Assembly (NCBI GenBank): GCA_037013495.1
Contig: CM072801.1
Coordinates: 32,972,001-33,036,000, forward strand
DNA: 64,000 bases
Source of the DNA: Hippophae tibetana
Lineage: Eukaryota > Streptophyta > Magnoliopsida > Rosales > Elaeagnaceae
Direction: 5' to 3'
Shown here: piece by piece, positions 36,268-49,311 of the stretch
Numbering within the stretch: position 1 is the first letter of the stretch
Layout: every line of letters begins with the position of its first letter
Program-made: the position numbers and the translations under genes
The notes under the pieces: generated by a model
Database searches by the model: none
The model's input: only the letters and a program-made list of their open reading frames with translations
What the model was told of the DNA's origin: nothing

Positions 36268-39165
36268 GAACTGTAAAGGAGATATTTGTGCCGACCATGG
36301 GTTCTTTATATATGTGTTCAATAAATCTCTATTTTTTGAAAAAATATAGGAGAATAGTAAAAGAAAGAAGCAACTGTTGAAATTTAAAAAAAAAACAAAC
36401 ATTTGATAAATTCTACTCATAACTTTATACGACTATAACTTTTGACTCGGGTATCGTAACGAAAATTATAATATATCAAATCGAAGCTCTTATCGATTCA
36501 CACAATTATTTCTGGCCTCACTATGGAACCTGAATGATATACCCAAATTCCATCATTTACATCACTAACCAAGGGTTTTAGCTTTTTCTCGAAAATTTCT
36601 GTTTTACTTACTTTCGATTTTATTCAATAGAGCTCTAAAGGAGATATTTGTTACGACCAAGGGTTCATTATTTATGAGGTCCATAAATCTATATTCTTCG
36701 AAAAGGAAATAGGAGAATAGAAAAAGAAAGGAGCAACTGTTGAAATTTTCAATAAAACAAAACATCTAATAAATCCAACTTTCAACTTTATACAACAAAA
36801 ACTTTTGACTATGGTATCGTAAGGACTATTATAATATATCAAATTTTAGCTCTTATCGATTCACACAATTAGTGGTAGCCTCAATAAGGAACTTAAATTA
36901 TGTACCCAAATCCATCATTTACATCACTTACCTAGGGTTTTAGGTTTTTCTCCCAAATTTCCGTTTTACTTAGTTTTAATTTTATTCAATAGAACTGTAA
37001 AGGAGATATTTGTGCCGACCATGGGTTCTTTATATATGTGTTCAATAAATCTCTATTTTTTGAAAAAATATAGGAGAATAGTAAAAGAAAGAAGCAACTG
37101 TTGAAATTTAAAAAAAAAACAAACATTTGATAAATTCTACTCATAACTTTATACGACTATAACTTTTGACTCGGGTATCGTAACGAAAATTATAATATAT
37201 CAAATCGAAGCTCTTATCGATTCACACAATTATTTCTGGCCTCACTATGGAAACTGAATTATATACCCAAATTCCATCATTTACATCACTAACCAAGGGT
37301 TTTAGCTTTTTCTCGCAAATTTCCGTTTTACTTACTTTCGATTTTATTCAATAGAGCTCTAAAGGAGATATTTGTTACGACCAAGGTTTCATTATTTATG
37401 AGGTCCATAAATCTATATTATTCAAAAAGGAAATAGGAGAATAGAAAAAGAAAGGAGCAACTGTTGAAATTTTCAATAAAACAAAACATTTAATAAATCG
37501 AACTTTCAACTTTATACGACAAAAACTTTTGACTATGGTATCGTAAGGTCTATTATAATATATCAAATTTAAGCTCTTATCGATTTACACAATTAGTGGT
37601 AGCCTCAATAAGGAACTTGAATTATGTACCCAAATCCATCATTTACATCACTTACCTAGGGTTTTAGGTTTTTCTCCCAAATTTCCGTTTTACTAAGTTT
37701 TAATTTTATTCAATAGAACTGTAAAGGAGATATTTGTGCCGACCATGGGTTCTTTATATATGTGTTCAATAAATCTCTATTTTTTGAAAAAATATAGGAG
37801 AATAGTAAAAGAAAGAAGCAACTGTTGAAATTTAAAAAAAAAACAAACATTTGATAAATTCTACTCATAACTTTATACGACTATAACTTTTGACTCGGGT
37901 ATCGTAACGAAAATTATAATATATCAAATCGAAGCTCTTATCGATTCACACAATTATTTCTGGCCTCACTATGGAACCTGAATGATATACCCAAATTCCA
38001 TCATTTACATCACTAACCAAGGGTTTTAGCTTTTTCTCGAAAATTTCTGTTTTACTTACTTTCGATTTTATTCAATAGAGCTCTAAAGGAGATATTTGTT
38101 ACGACCAAGGGTTCATTATTTATGAGGTCCATAAATCTATATTCTTCGAAAAGGAAATAGGAGAATAGAAAAAGAAAGGAGCAACTGTTGAAATTTTCAA
38201 TAAAACAAAACATCTAATAAATCCAACTTTCAACTTTATACAACAAAAACTTTTGACTATGGTATCGTAAGGACTATTATAATATATCAAATTTTAGCTC
38301 TTATCGATTCACACAATTAGTGGTAGCCTCAATAAGGAACTTAAATTATGTACCCAAATCCATCATTTACATCACTTACCTAGGGTTTTAGGTTTTTCTC
38401 CCAAATTTCCGTTTTACTTAGTTTTAATTTTATTCAATAGAACTGTAAAGGAGATATTTGTGCCGACCATGGGTTCTTTATATATGTGTTCAATAAATCT
38501 CTATTTTTTGAAAAAATATAGGAGAATAGTAAAAGAAAGAAGCAACTGTTGAAATTTAAAAAAAAAACAAACATTTGATAAATTCTACTCATAACTTTAT
38601 ACGACTATAACTTTTGACTCGGGTATCGTAACGAAAATTATAATATATCAAATCGAAGCTCTTATCGATTCACACAATTATTTCTGGCCTCACTATGGAA
38701 ACTGAATTATATACCCAAATTCCATCATTTACATCACTAACCAAGGGTTTTAGCTTTTTCTCGCAAATTTCCGTTTTACTTACTTTCGATTTTATTCAAT
38801 AGAGCTCTAAAGGAGATATTTGTTACGACCAAGGTTTCATTATTTATGAGGTCCATAAATCTATATTATTCAAAAAGGAAATAGGAGAATAGAAAAAGAA
38901 AGGAGCAACTGTTGAAATTTTCAATAAAACAAAACATTTAATAAATCGAACTTTCAACTTTATACGACAAAAACTTTTGACTATGGTATCGTAAGGTCTA
39001 TTATAATATATCAAATTTAAGCTCTTATCGATTTACACAATTAGTGGTATCCTCAATAAGGAACTTGCATTATGTACCCAAATCCATCATTTACATCACT
39101 TACCTAGGGTTTTAGGTTTTTCTCTCGTAAATTTCCGTTTTATATAGTTTTAATTTTATTCAATA
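36268..39165 (+). repeat. Tandem duplication of a tetramer (~1,448-bp unit, two copies)
   Basis: Starts: A1 36268, B 36630, A1 36992, B 37354 | A1 37716, B 38078, A1 38440, B 38802. Markers shared by the two copies are TACTAAGTTTTAAT just before each unit, ACATCTAATAAATCCAAC (near 36762 and 38210), AAATTTTAGCTC, GGAACTTAAATTATG and TATTATTCAAAAAGG. The copies separate only in the last ~130 bp, where copy 2 switches to GTGGTATCCTC and CTTGCATTATG, leading to an A5 monomer rather than another A1. Confidence 0.85.
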
Positions 39166-42064
39166 GAACTGTAAAGGAGATATATGTGCCGACCATGGGT
39201 TCTTTATATATGTGTTCAATAAATCCCTATTTTTTGAAAAAAAATAGGAGAATAGTAAAAGAAAGAAGCAACTGTTGAAATTTAAAAAAAAAACAAAACA
39301 TTTGATAAATTCTACTCCTAACTTTATACGACTATAACTTTTGACTGGATTATCGTAACGAAAATTATAATATATCAAATCGAAGCTCTTATCGATTCAC
39401 ACAATTATTTCTAGCCTCACTATGGAACCTGAATTATATACCCAAATTCCATCATTTACATCACTAACCAAGGGTTTTAGCTTTTTCTCGCAAATTTCCG
39501 TTTTACTTACTTTCGATTTTATTCAATAGAGCTCTAAAGGAGATATTTTTTACGACCAAGGTTTCATTATTTATGAGGTCCATAAATCTATATTCTTCGA
39601 AAAGGAAATAGGAGAATAGAAAAAGAAAGGAGCAACCGTTGAAATTTTCAATAAAACAAAACATTTAAGAAATCGAACTTTCAACTTTATACGACCAAAA
39701 CTTTTGACTATGGTATCGTAAGGACTATTATAATATATCAAATTTAAGCTCTTATCGATTCACACAATTAGTGGTAGCCTCAATAAGGAACTTGAATTAT
39801 GTACCCAAATCCATCATTTACATCACTTACCTAGGGTTTTAGGTTTTTCTCCCAAATTTCCGTTTTACTTAGTTTTAATTTTATTCAATAGAACTGTAAA
39901 GGAGATATATGTGCCGACCATGGGTTCTTTATATATGTGTTCAATAAATCTCTATTTTTTGAAAAAATATAGGAGAATAGTAAAAGAAAGAAGCAACTGT
40001 TGAAATTTAAAAAAAAACCAAACATTTGATAAATTCTACTCATAACTTTATACGACTATAACTTTTGACTCGGGTATCGTAACGAAAATTATAATATATC
40101 AAATCGAAGCTCTTATCGATTCACACAATTATTTCTGGCCTCACTATGGAACCTGAATGATATACCCAAATTCCATCATTTACATCACTAACCAAGGGTT
40201 TTAGCTTTTTCTCGCAAATTTATGTTTTACTTACTTTCGATTTTATTCAATAGAGCTCTAAAGGAGATATTTGTTACGACCAAGGGTTCATTATTTATGA
40301 GGTCCATAAATCTATATTCTTCGAAAAGGAAATAGGAGAATAGAAAAAGAAAGGAGCAACTGTTGAAATTTTCAATAAAACAAAACATTTAATAAATCGA
40401 ACTTTCAACTTTATACAACAAAAACTTTTGACTATGGTATCGTAAGGACTATTATAATATATCAAATTTAAGCTCTTATCGATTCACACAATTAGTGGTA
40501 GCCTCAATAAGGAACTTGAATTATGTACCCAAATCCATCATTTACATCACTTACCTAGGGTTTTAGGTTTTTCTCCCAAATTTCCGTTTTACTTAGTTTT
40601 GATTTTCTTCAATAGACCTGTAAAGGAGATATTTGTGCCGACCATGGGTTGTTTATATATGTGTTCAATAAATCTCTATTTTTCGAAAAAAATAGGAGAA
40701 TAGTAAAAGAAAGGAGCAACTGTTGAAATTTTCAAAAAAAAAACAAAACATTTGATAAATTCTACTTTTAAATTTATACGACTATAAATTTTGACTCGGG
40801 TATCGTAACGAAAATTATAATATATCAAATCGAAACTCTTATCGATTCACACAATTATTTCTGGCCTCACTATGGAACCTGAATTATATACCCAAATTCC
40901 ATCATTTACATCACTAACCAAGGGTTTTAGCTTTTTCTCGCAAATTTCCGTTTTACTTACTTCCGATTTTATTCAATAGAGCTCTAAAGGAGATATTTGT
41001 TCCGACCAAGGTTTCATTATTTATGTGTTCCATAAATCTATATTCTTCGAAAAGGAAATAGGAGAATAGAAAAAGAAAGGAGCAACTGTTGAAATTTTCA
41101 ATAAAACAAAACATTTAATAAATCAAACTTTCAACTTTATACGACCAAAACTTTTGACTATGGTATCGTAAGGACTATTATAATATATCAAATTTAAGCT
41201 CTTATCGATTCACAAAATTTGTGTTAGCCTCACTAAGGAACCTAATCTATGTACCCAAATCCACCATTTACATCACTTACCTAGGGTTTTAGGTTTTTCT
41301 CCCAAATTTCCGTTTTACTTAGTTTTGATTTTATTCAATAGAACTGTAAAGGAGATATATGTGCCGACCAGGGGTTCTTTATATATCTGTTCAATAAATC
41401 CCTATTTTTTGAAAAAAAAGGAGAATAGTAAAAGCAAGGAGCAACTGTTGAAATTTTCACAAAATAACAAAACATTTGATAAATTCTACTGTTAACTTTA
41501 TACGACTATAACTTTTCACTCGGGTATCGTAACGAAAATTATAATATATCAAATCGAAGCTCTTATCGATTCACACAATTATTTCTGGCCTCACTCTAGA
41601 ACCTGAATTATATACCCAAATTCCATCATTTACATCAGTAACCAAGGGTTTTAGCTTTTCCTCGCAAATTTCCGTTTTACTTACTTTCGATTTTATTCAA
41701 TAGAGCTCTAAAGGAGATATTTGTTCCGACCAAGGTTTCATTATTTATGTGTTCCATGAATCTATATTCTGCGAAAAGGAAATAGGAGAAGAGAAAAAGA
41801 AAGGAGCAACTGTTGAAATTTTCAATAAAACAAAACATTTAATAAATCGAACTTTCAACTTTATACGACAAAAACTTTTCACTATGGTATCGTAAGGACT
41901 ATTATAATATATCAAATTTAAGCTCTTATCAATTCACACAATTAGTGTTAGCCTCACTAAGGAACCTGAATTATGTACCCAAATCCATCATTTACATCAC
42001 TTACCTAGGGTTTTAGGTTTTTCTCCCAAATTTCCGTTTTACATAGTTTTAATTTTATTCAATA
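39166..42064 (+). repeat. Array block A5-B-A1-B-A4-B-A2-B (eight monomers)
   Basis: Starts: A5 39166, B 39529, A1 39891, B 40253, A4 40615, B 40979, A2 41341, B 41703. From 39891 the order and the private variants (GATTTTCTTCAATAGACC before A4; TCACAAAATTTGTG and CCTAATCTATG in the B before A2; CACAAAATAAC in A2) match 15234-17408, about 24.66 kb to the left. The B monomer before 39166 ends with an odd TTCTCTCGTAAATT, two bases longer than usual. The first CTTATCAATTC variant of the window appears at about 41926. Confidence 0.8.
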
Positions 42065-45000
42065 AAACTGTAAAGGAGATATATGTGCCGACCATGGGTT
42101 ATTTATATATGTGTTCAATAAATCCCTATTTTTTGAAAAAAAAATAGGAGAATAGTAAAAGAAAGAAGCAACTGTTGAAATTTAAAAAAAAAACAAAACA
42201 TTTGATAAATTCTACTCATAACTTTATACGACTATAACTTTTGACTCGATTATCGTATCGAAAATTATAATATATCAAATCGAAGCTCTTATCAATTCAC
42301 ACAATTATTTCTAGCCTCACTATGGAACCTGAATTATATACCCAAATTCCATCATTTACATCACTAACCAAGGGTTTTAGCTTTTTCTCGCAAATTTATG
42401 TTTTACTTACTTTCGATTTTATTCAATAGAGTTCTAAAGGAGATATTTTTTACGACCAAGGTTTCATTATTTATGAGGTCCATAAATCTATATTCTTCGA
42501 AAAGGAAATAGGAGAATAGAAAAAGAAAGGAGCAACTGTTGAAATTTTCAATAAAACAAAACATTTAAGAAATCGAACTTTCAACTTTATAAGACCAAAA
42601 CTTTTGACTATGGTTTCGTAAGGACTATTATAATATATCAAATTTAAGCTCTTATCGATTAACACAATTAGTGGTAGCCTCAATAAGGAACTTGAATTAT
42701 GTACCCAAATCCATCATTTACATCACTTACCTAGGGTTTTAGGTTTTTCTCCCAAATTTCCGTTTTACTTAGTTTTAATTTTATTCAATAGAACTGTAAA
42801 GGAAATATTTGTGCCGACCATGGGTTCTTTATATATGTGTTCAATAAATCTCTATTTTTTGAAAAAATATAGGAGAATAGTAAAAGAAAGAAGCAACTGT
42901 TGAAATTTAAAAAAAAAACAAAACATTTGATAAATTCTACTCATAACTTTATACGACTATAACTTTTGACTCGGGTATCGTAACGAAAATTATAATATAT
43001 CAAATCGAAGCTCTTATCGATTCACACAATTATTTATGGCCTCACTATGGAACCTGAATGATATACCCAAATTCCATCATTTACATCACTAACCAAGGGT
43101 TTTAGCTTTTTCTCGCAAATTTCTGTTTGACTTACTTTCGATTTTATTCAATAGAGCTCTAAAGGAGATATTTGTTACGACCAAGGTTTCATTATTTATG
43201 AGGTCCATAAATCTATATTCTTAGAAAAGGAAATAGGAGAATAGAAAAAGAAAGGAGTAACTATTGAAATTTTCAATAAAACAAAACATTTAATAAAGCG
43301 AACTTTCAACTTTATAGGACAAAAACTTTTCACTATGGTATCGTAAGGACTATTATAATATATCAAATTTAAGCTCTTATCGATTCACACAATTAGTGCT
43401 AGCCTCACTAAGGAACCTGAATTATGTACCTACATCCATCATTTACATCACTTACCTAGGGTTTTAGGTTTTTCTCCCAAATTTCCGTTTTACATAGTTT
43501 TAATTTTATTCAATAAAACTGTAAAGGAGATATATGTGCCGACCATGGGTTCTTTATATATGTGTTCAATAAATCCCTATTTTTTGAAAAAAATAGGAGA
43601 ATAGTAAAAGAAAGAAGCAACTGTTGAAATTTAAAAAAAAAACAAAACATTTGATAAATTCTACTCATAACTTTATACGACTATAACTTTTGACTCGATT
43701 ATCGTAACGAAAATTATAATATATCAAATCGAAGCTCTTATCGATTCACACAATTATTTCTGGCCTCACTCTAGAACCTGAATTATATACCCAAATTCCA
43801 TCATTTACATCAGTAACCAAGGGTTTTAGCTTTTCCTCGCAAATTTCCGTTTTACTTACTTTCGATTCTATTCAATAGAGCTCTAAAGGAGATATTTGTT
43901 CCGACCAAGGTTTCATTATTTATGTGTTCCATGAATCTATATTCTTCGAAAAGGAAATAGGAGAAGAGAAAAAGAAAGGAGAAACTGTTGAAATTTTCAA
44001 TAAAACAAAACATTTAATAAATCGAACTTTCAACTTTATACGACAAAAACTTTTCACTATGGTATCGTAAGGACTATTATAATATATCAAATTTAAGCTC
44101 TTATCGATTCACACAATTAGTGTTAGCCTCACTAAGGAACCTGAATTATGTACCCAAATCCATCATTTACATCACTTACCTAGGGTTTTAGGTTTTTCTC
44201 CCAAATTTCCGTTTTACATAGTTTTAATTTTATTCAATAAAACTGTAAAGGAGATATATGTGCCAACCATGGGTAATTTATATATGTGTTCAATAAATCC
44301 CTATTTTCTGAAAAAAAAAATAGGAGAATAGTAAAAGAAAGAAGCAACTGTTGAAATTTAAAAAAAAACAAAACATTTGATAAATTCTACTCATAAATTT
44401 ATACGACTATAACTTTTGACTCGATTATCGTAACGAAAATTATAATATATCAAATCGAAGCTCTTATCAATTCACACAATTATTTCTAGCCTCACTATGG
44501 AACCTGAATTATATACCCAAATTCCATCATTTACATCACTAACCAAGGGTTTTAGCTTTTTCTCGCAAATTTCTGTTTTACTTACTTTCGATTTTATTCA
44601 ATAGAGCTCTAAAGGAGATATTTTTTACGAACAAGGTTTCATTATTTATGAGGTCCATAAATCTATATTCTTCGAAAAGGAAATAGGAGAATAGAAAAAG
44701 AAAGGAGCAACTGTTGAAATTTTCAATAAAACAAAACATTTAAGAAATCGAACTTTCAACTTTATACGACCAAAACTTTTGACTATGGTATCGTAAGGAC
44801 TATTATAATATATCAAATTTAAGCTCTTATCGATTAACACAAGTAGTGGTAGCCTCAATAAGGCACTTGAATTATGTACCCAAATCCATCATTTACATCA
44901 CTTACCTAGGGTTTTAGGTTTTTCTCCCAAATTTCCGTTTTACTTAGTTTTAATTTTATTCAATAGAACTGTAAAGGAAATATTTGTGCCGACCATGGGT

Positions 45001-48000
45001 TCTTTATATATGTGTTCAATAAATCTCTATTTTTTGAAAAAATATAGGAGAATAGTAAAAGAAAGAAGCAACTGTTGAAATTTAAAAAAAAACAAAACAT
45101 TTGATAAATTCTACTCATAACTTTATACGACTATAACTTTTGACTCGGGTAACGTAACGAAAATTATAATATATCAAATCGAAGCTCTTATCAATTCACA
45201 CAATTATTTCTGGCCTCACTATGGAACCTGAATGATATACCCAAATTCCATCATTTACATCACTAACCAAGGGTTTTAGCTTTTTCTCGCAAATTTCTGT
45301 TTGACTTACTTTCGATTTTATTCAATAGAGCTCTAAAGGAGATATTTGTTACGACCAAGGTTTCATTATTTATGAGGTCCATAAATCTATATTCTTCGAA
45401 AAGGAAATAGGAGAATAGAAAAAGAAAGGAGTAACTATTAAAATTTTCAATAAAACAAAACATTTAATAAATAGAACTTTCAACTTTATAGGACAAAAAC
45501 TTTTCACTATGGTATCGTAAGGACTATTATAATATATCAAATTTAAGCTCTTATCGATTCACACAATTAGTGTTAGCCTCACTAAGGAACCTGAATTATG
45601 TACCTAAATCCATCATTTACATCACTTACCTAGGGTTTTAGGTTTTTCTCCCAAATTTCCGTTTTACATAGTTTTAATTTTATTCAATAAAACTGTAAAG
45701 GAGATATATGTGCCGACCATGGGTTCTTTATATATGTGTTCAATAAATCCCTATTTTTTGAAAAAAATAGGAGAATAGTAAAAGAAAGAAGCAACTGTTG
45801 AAATTTAAAAAAAAACAAAACATTTGATAAATTCTACTCATAAGTTTATACGACTATAACTTTTGACTCGATTATCGTAACGAAAATTATAATATATCAA
45901 ATCGAAGCTCTTATCGATTCACACAATTATTTCTGGCCTCACTCTAGAACCTGAATTATATACCCAAATTCCATCATTTACATCAGTAACCAAGGGTTTT
46001 AGCTTTTCCTCGCAAATTTCCGTTTTACTTACTTTCGATTTTATTCAATAGAGCTCTAAAGGAGATATTTGTTCCGACCAAGGTTTCATTATTTATGTGT
46101 TCCTTGAATCTATATTCTTCGAAAAGGAAATAGGAGAAGAGAAAAAGAAAGGAGAAACTGTTGAAATTTTCAATAAAACAAAACATTTAATAAATCGAAC
46201 TTTCAACTTTATACGACAAAAAATTTTCACTATGGTATCGTAAGGACTATTATAATATATCAAATTTAAGCTCTTATCGATTCACACAATTAGTGTTAGC
46301 CTCACTAAGGAACCTGAATTATGTACCCAAATCCATCATTTACATCACTTACCTAGGGTTTTAGGTTTTTCTCCCAAATTTCCGTTTTACATAGTTTTAA
46401 TTTTATTCAATAAAACTGTAAAGGAGATATATGTGCCGACCATGGGTAATTTATATATGTGTTCAATAAATCCCTATTTTCTGAAAAAAAAAATAGGAGA
46501 ATAGTAAAAGAAAGAAGCAACTGTTGAAATTTAAAAAAAAAACAAAACATTTGATAAATTCTACTCATAACTTTATACGACTATAACTTTTGACTCGATT
46601 ATCGTAACGAAAATTATAATATATCAAATCGAAGCTCTTATCAATTCACACAATTATTTCTAGCCTCACTATGGAACCTGAATTATATACCCAAATTCCA
46701 TCATTTACATCACTAACCAAGGGTTTTAGCTTTTTCTCGCAAATTTCTGTTTTACTTACTTTCGATTTTATTCAATAGAGCTCTAAAGGAGATATTTTTT
46801 ACGACCAAGGTTTCATTATTTATGAGGTCCATAAATCTATATTCTTCGAAAAGGAAATAGGAGAATAGAAAAAGAAAGGAGCAACTGTTGAAATTTTCAA
46901 TAAAACAAAACATTTAAGAAATCGAACTTTCAACTTTATACGACCAAAACTTTTGACTATGGTATCGTAAGGACTATTATAATATATCAAATTTAAGCTC
47001 TTATCGATTAACACAAGTAGTGGTAGCCTCAATAAGGAACTTGAATTATGTACCCAAATCCATCATTTACATCACTTACCTAGGGTTTTAGGTTTTTCTC
47101 CCAAATTTCCGTTTTACTTAGTTTTAATTTTATTCAATAGAACTGTAAAGGAAATATTTGTGCCGACCATGGGTTCTTTATATATGTGTTCAATAAATCT
47201 CTATTTTTTGGAAAAATATAGGAGAATAGTAAAAGAAAGAAGCAACTGTTGAAATTTAAAAAAAAACAAAACATTTGATAAATTCTACTCATAACTTTAT
47301 ACGACTATAACTTTTGACTCGGGTAACGTAACGAAAATTATAATATATCAAATCGAAGCTCTTATCAATTCACACAATTATTTCTGGCCTCACTATGGAA
47401 CCTGAATGATATACCCAAATTCCATCATTTACATCACTAACCAAGGGTTTTAGCTTTTTCTCGCAAATTTCTGTTTGACTTACTTTCGATTTTATTCAAT
47501 AGAGCTCTAAAGGAGATATTTGTTACGACCAAGGTTTCATTATTTATGAGGTCCATAAATCTATATTCTTCGAAAAGGAAATAGGAGAATAGAAAAAGAA
47601 AGGAGTAACTATTGAAATTTTCAATAAAACAAAACATTTAATAAATAGAACTTTCAACTTTATAGGACAAAAACTTTTCACTATGGTATCGTAAGGACTA
47701 TTATAATATATCAAATTTAAGCTCTTATCGATTCACACAATTAGTGTTAGCCTCACTAAGGAACCTGAATTATGTACCTAAATCCATCATTTACATCACT
47801 TACCTAGGGTTTTAGGTTTTTCTCCCAAATTTCCGTTTTACATAGTTTTAATTTTATTCAATAAAACTGTAAAGGAGATATATGTGCCGACCATGGGTTC
47901 TTTATATATGTGTTCAATAAATCCCTATTTTTTGAAAAAAATAGGAGAATAGTAAAAGAAAGAAGCAACTGTTGAAATTTAAAAAAAAACAAAACATTTG

Positions 48001-49311
48001 ATAAATTCTACTCATAAGTTTATACGACTATAACTTTTGACTCGATTATCGTAACGAAAATTATAATATATCAAATCGAAGCTCTTATCGATTCACACAA
48101 TTATTTCTGGCCTCACTCTAGAACCTGAATTATATACCCAAATTCCATCATTTACATCAGTAACCAAGGGTTTTAGCTTTTCCTCGCAAATTTCCGTTTT
48201 ACTTACTTTCGATTTTATTCAATAGAGCTCTAAAGGAGATATTTGTTCCGACCAAGGTTTCATTATTTATGTGTTCCTTGAATCTATATTCTTCGAAAAG
48301 GAAATAGGAGAAGAGAAAAAGAAAGGAGAAACTGTTGAAATTTTCAATAAAACAAAACATTTAATAAATCGAACTTTCAACTTTATACGACAAAAACTTT
48401 TCACTATGGTATCGTAAGGACTATTATAATATATCAAATTTAAGCTCTTATCGATTCACACAATTAGTGTTAGCCTCACTAAGGAACCTGAATTATGTAC
48501 CCAAATCCATCATTTACATCACTTACCTAGGGTTTTAGGTTTTTCTCCCAAATTTCCGTTTTACATAGTTTTAATTTTATTCAATAAAACTGTAAAGGAG
48601 ATATATGTGCCGACCATGGGTAATTTATATATGTGTTCAATAAATCCCTATTTTCTGAAAAAAAAATAGGAGAATAGTAAAAGAAAGAAGCAACTGTTGA
48701 AATTTAAAAAAAAACAAAACATTTGATAAATTCTACTCATAACTGTATACGACTATAACTTTTGACTCGATTATCGTAACGAAAATTATAATATATCAAA
48801 TCGAAGCTCTTATCAATTCACACAATTATTTCTAGCCTCACTATGGAACCTGAATTATATACCCAAATTCCATCATTTACATCACTAACCAAGGGTTTTA
48901 GCTTTTTCTCGCAAATTTCTGTTTTACTTACTTTCGATTTTATTCAATAGAGCTCTAAAGGAGATATTTTTTACGACCAAGGTTTCATTATTTATGAGGT
49001 CCATAAATCTATATTCTTCGAAAAGGAAATAGGAGAATAGAAAAAGCAAGGAGCAACTGTTGAAATTTTCAATAAAACAAAACATTTAAGAAATCGAACT
49101 TTCAACTTTATACGAACAAAACTTTTGACTATGGTATCGTAAGGACTATTATAATATATCAAATTTAAGCTCTTATCGATTAACACAATTAGTGGTAGCC
49201 TCAATAAGGAACTTGAATTATGTACCCAAATCCATCATTTACATCACTTACCTAGGGTTTTAGGTTTTTCTCCCAAATTTCCGTTTTACATAGTTTTAAT
49301 TTTATTCAATA
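42065..49311 (+). repeat. 6-monomer HOR of ~2,174 bp (three full copies and a partial fourth)
   Basis: The unit order is A5-B-A1-B-A5-B. Copies start at 42065, 44240, 46413 and 48587, spaced 2,175, 2,173 and 2,174 bp. Monomer starts: 42065, 42429, 42791, 43154, 43516, 43878; 44240, 44604, 44966, 45328, 45690, 46051; 46413, 46778, 47140, 47502, 47864, 48225; 48587, 48950. Markers are ATGGGTAATTTATATATG (ATGGGTTATT in the first), GATTAACACAA(T/G)TAG, GGAAATATTTGTGCC, AGTAACTATT(G/A)AAATT, TTATAGGACAAAAAC and GAAAGGAGAAACTG. Copies 2 and 3 look almost identical. Copy 4 jumps from its second monomer straight to the fifth position at 49312, so it lacks the A1-B dimer. Confidence 0.9.
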
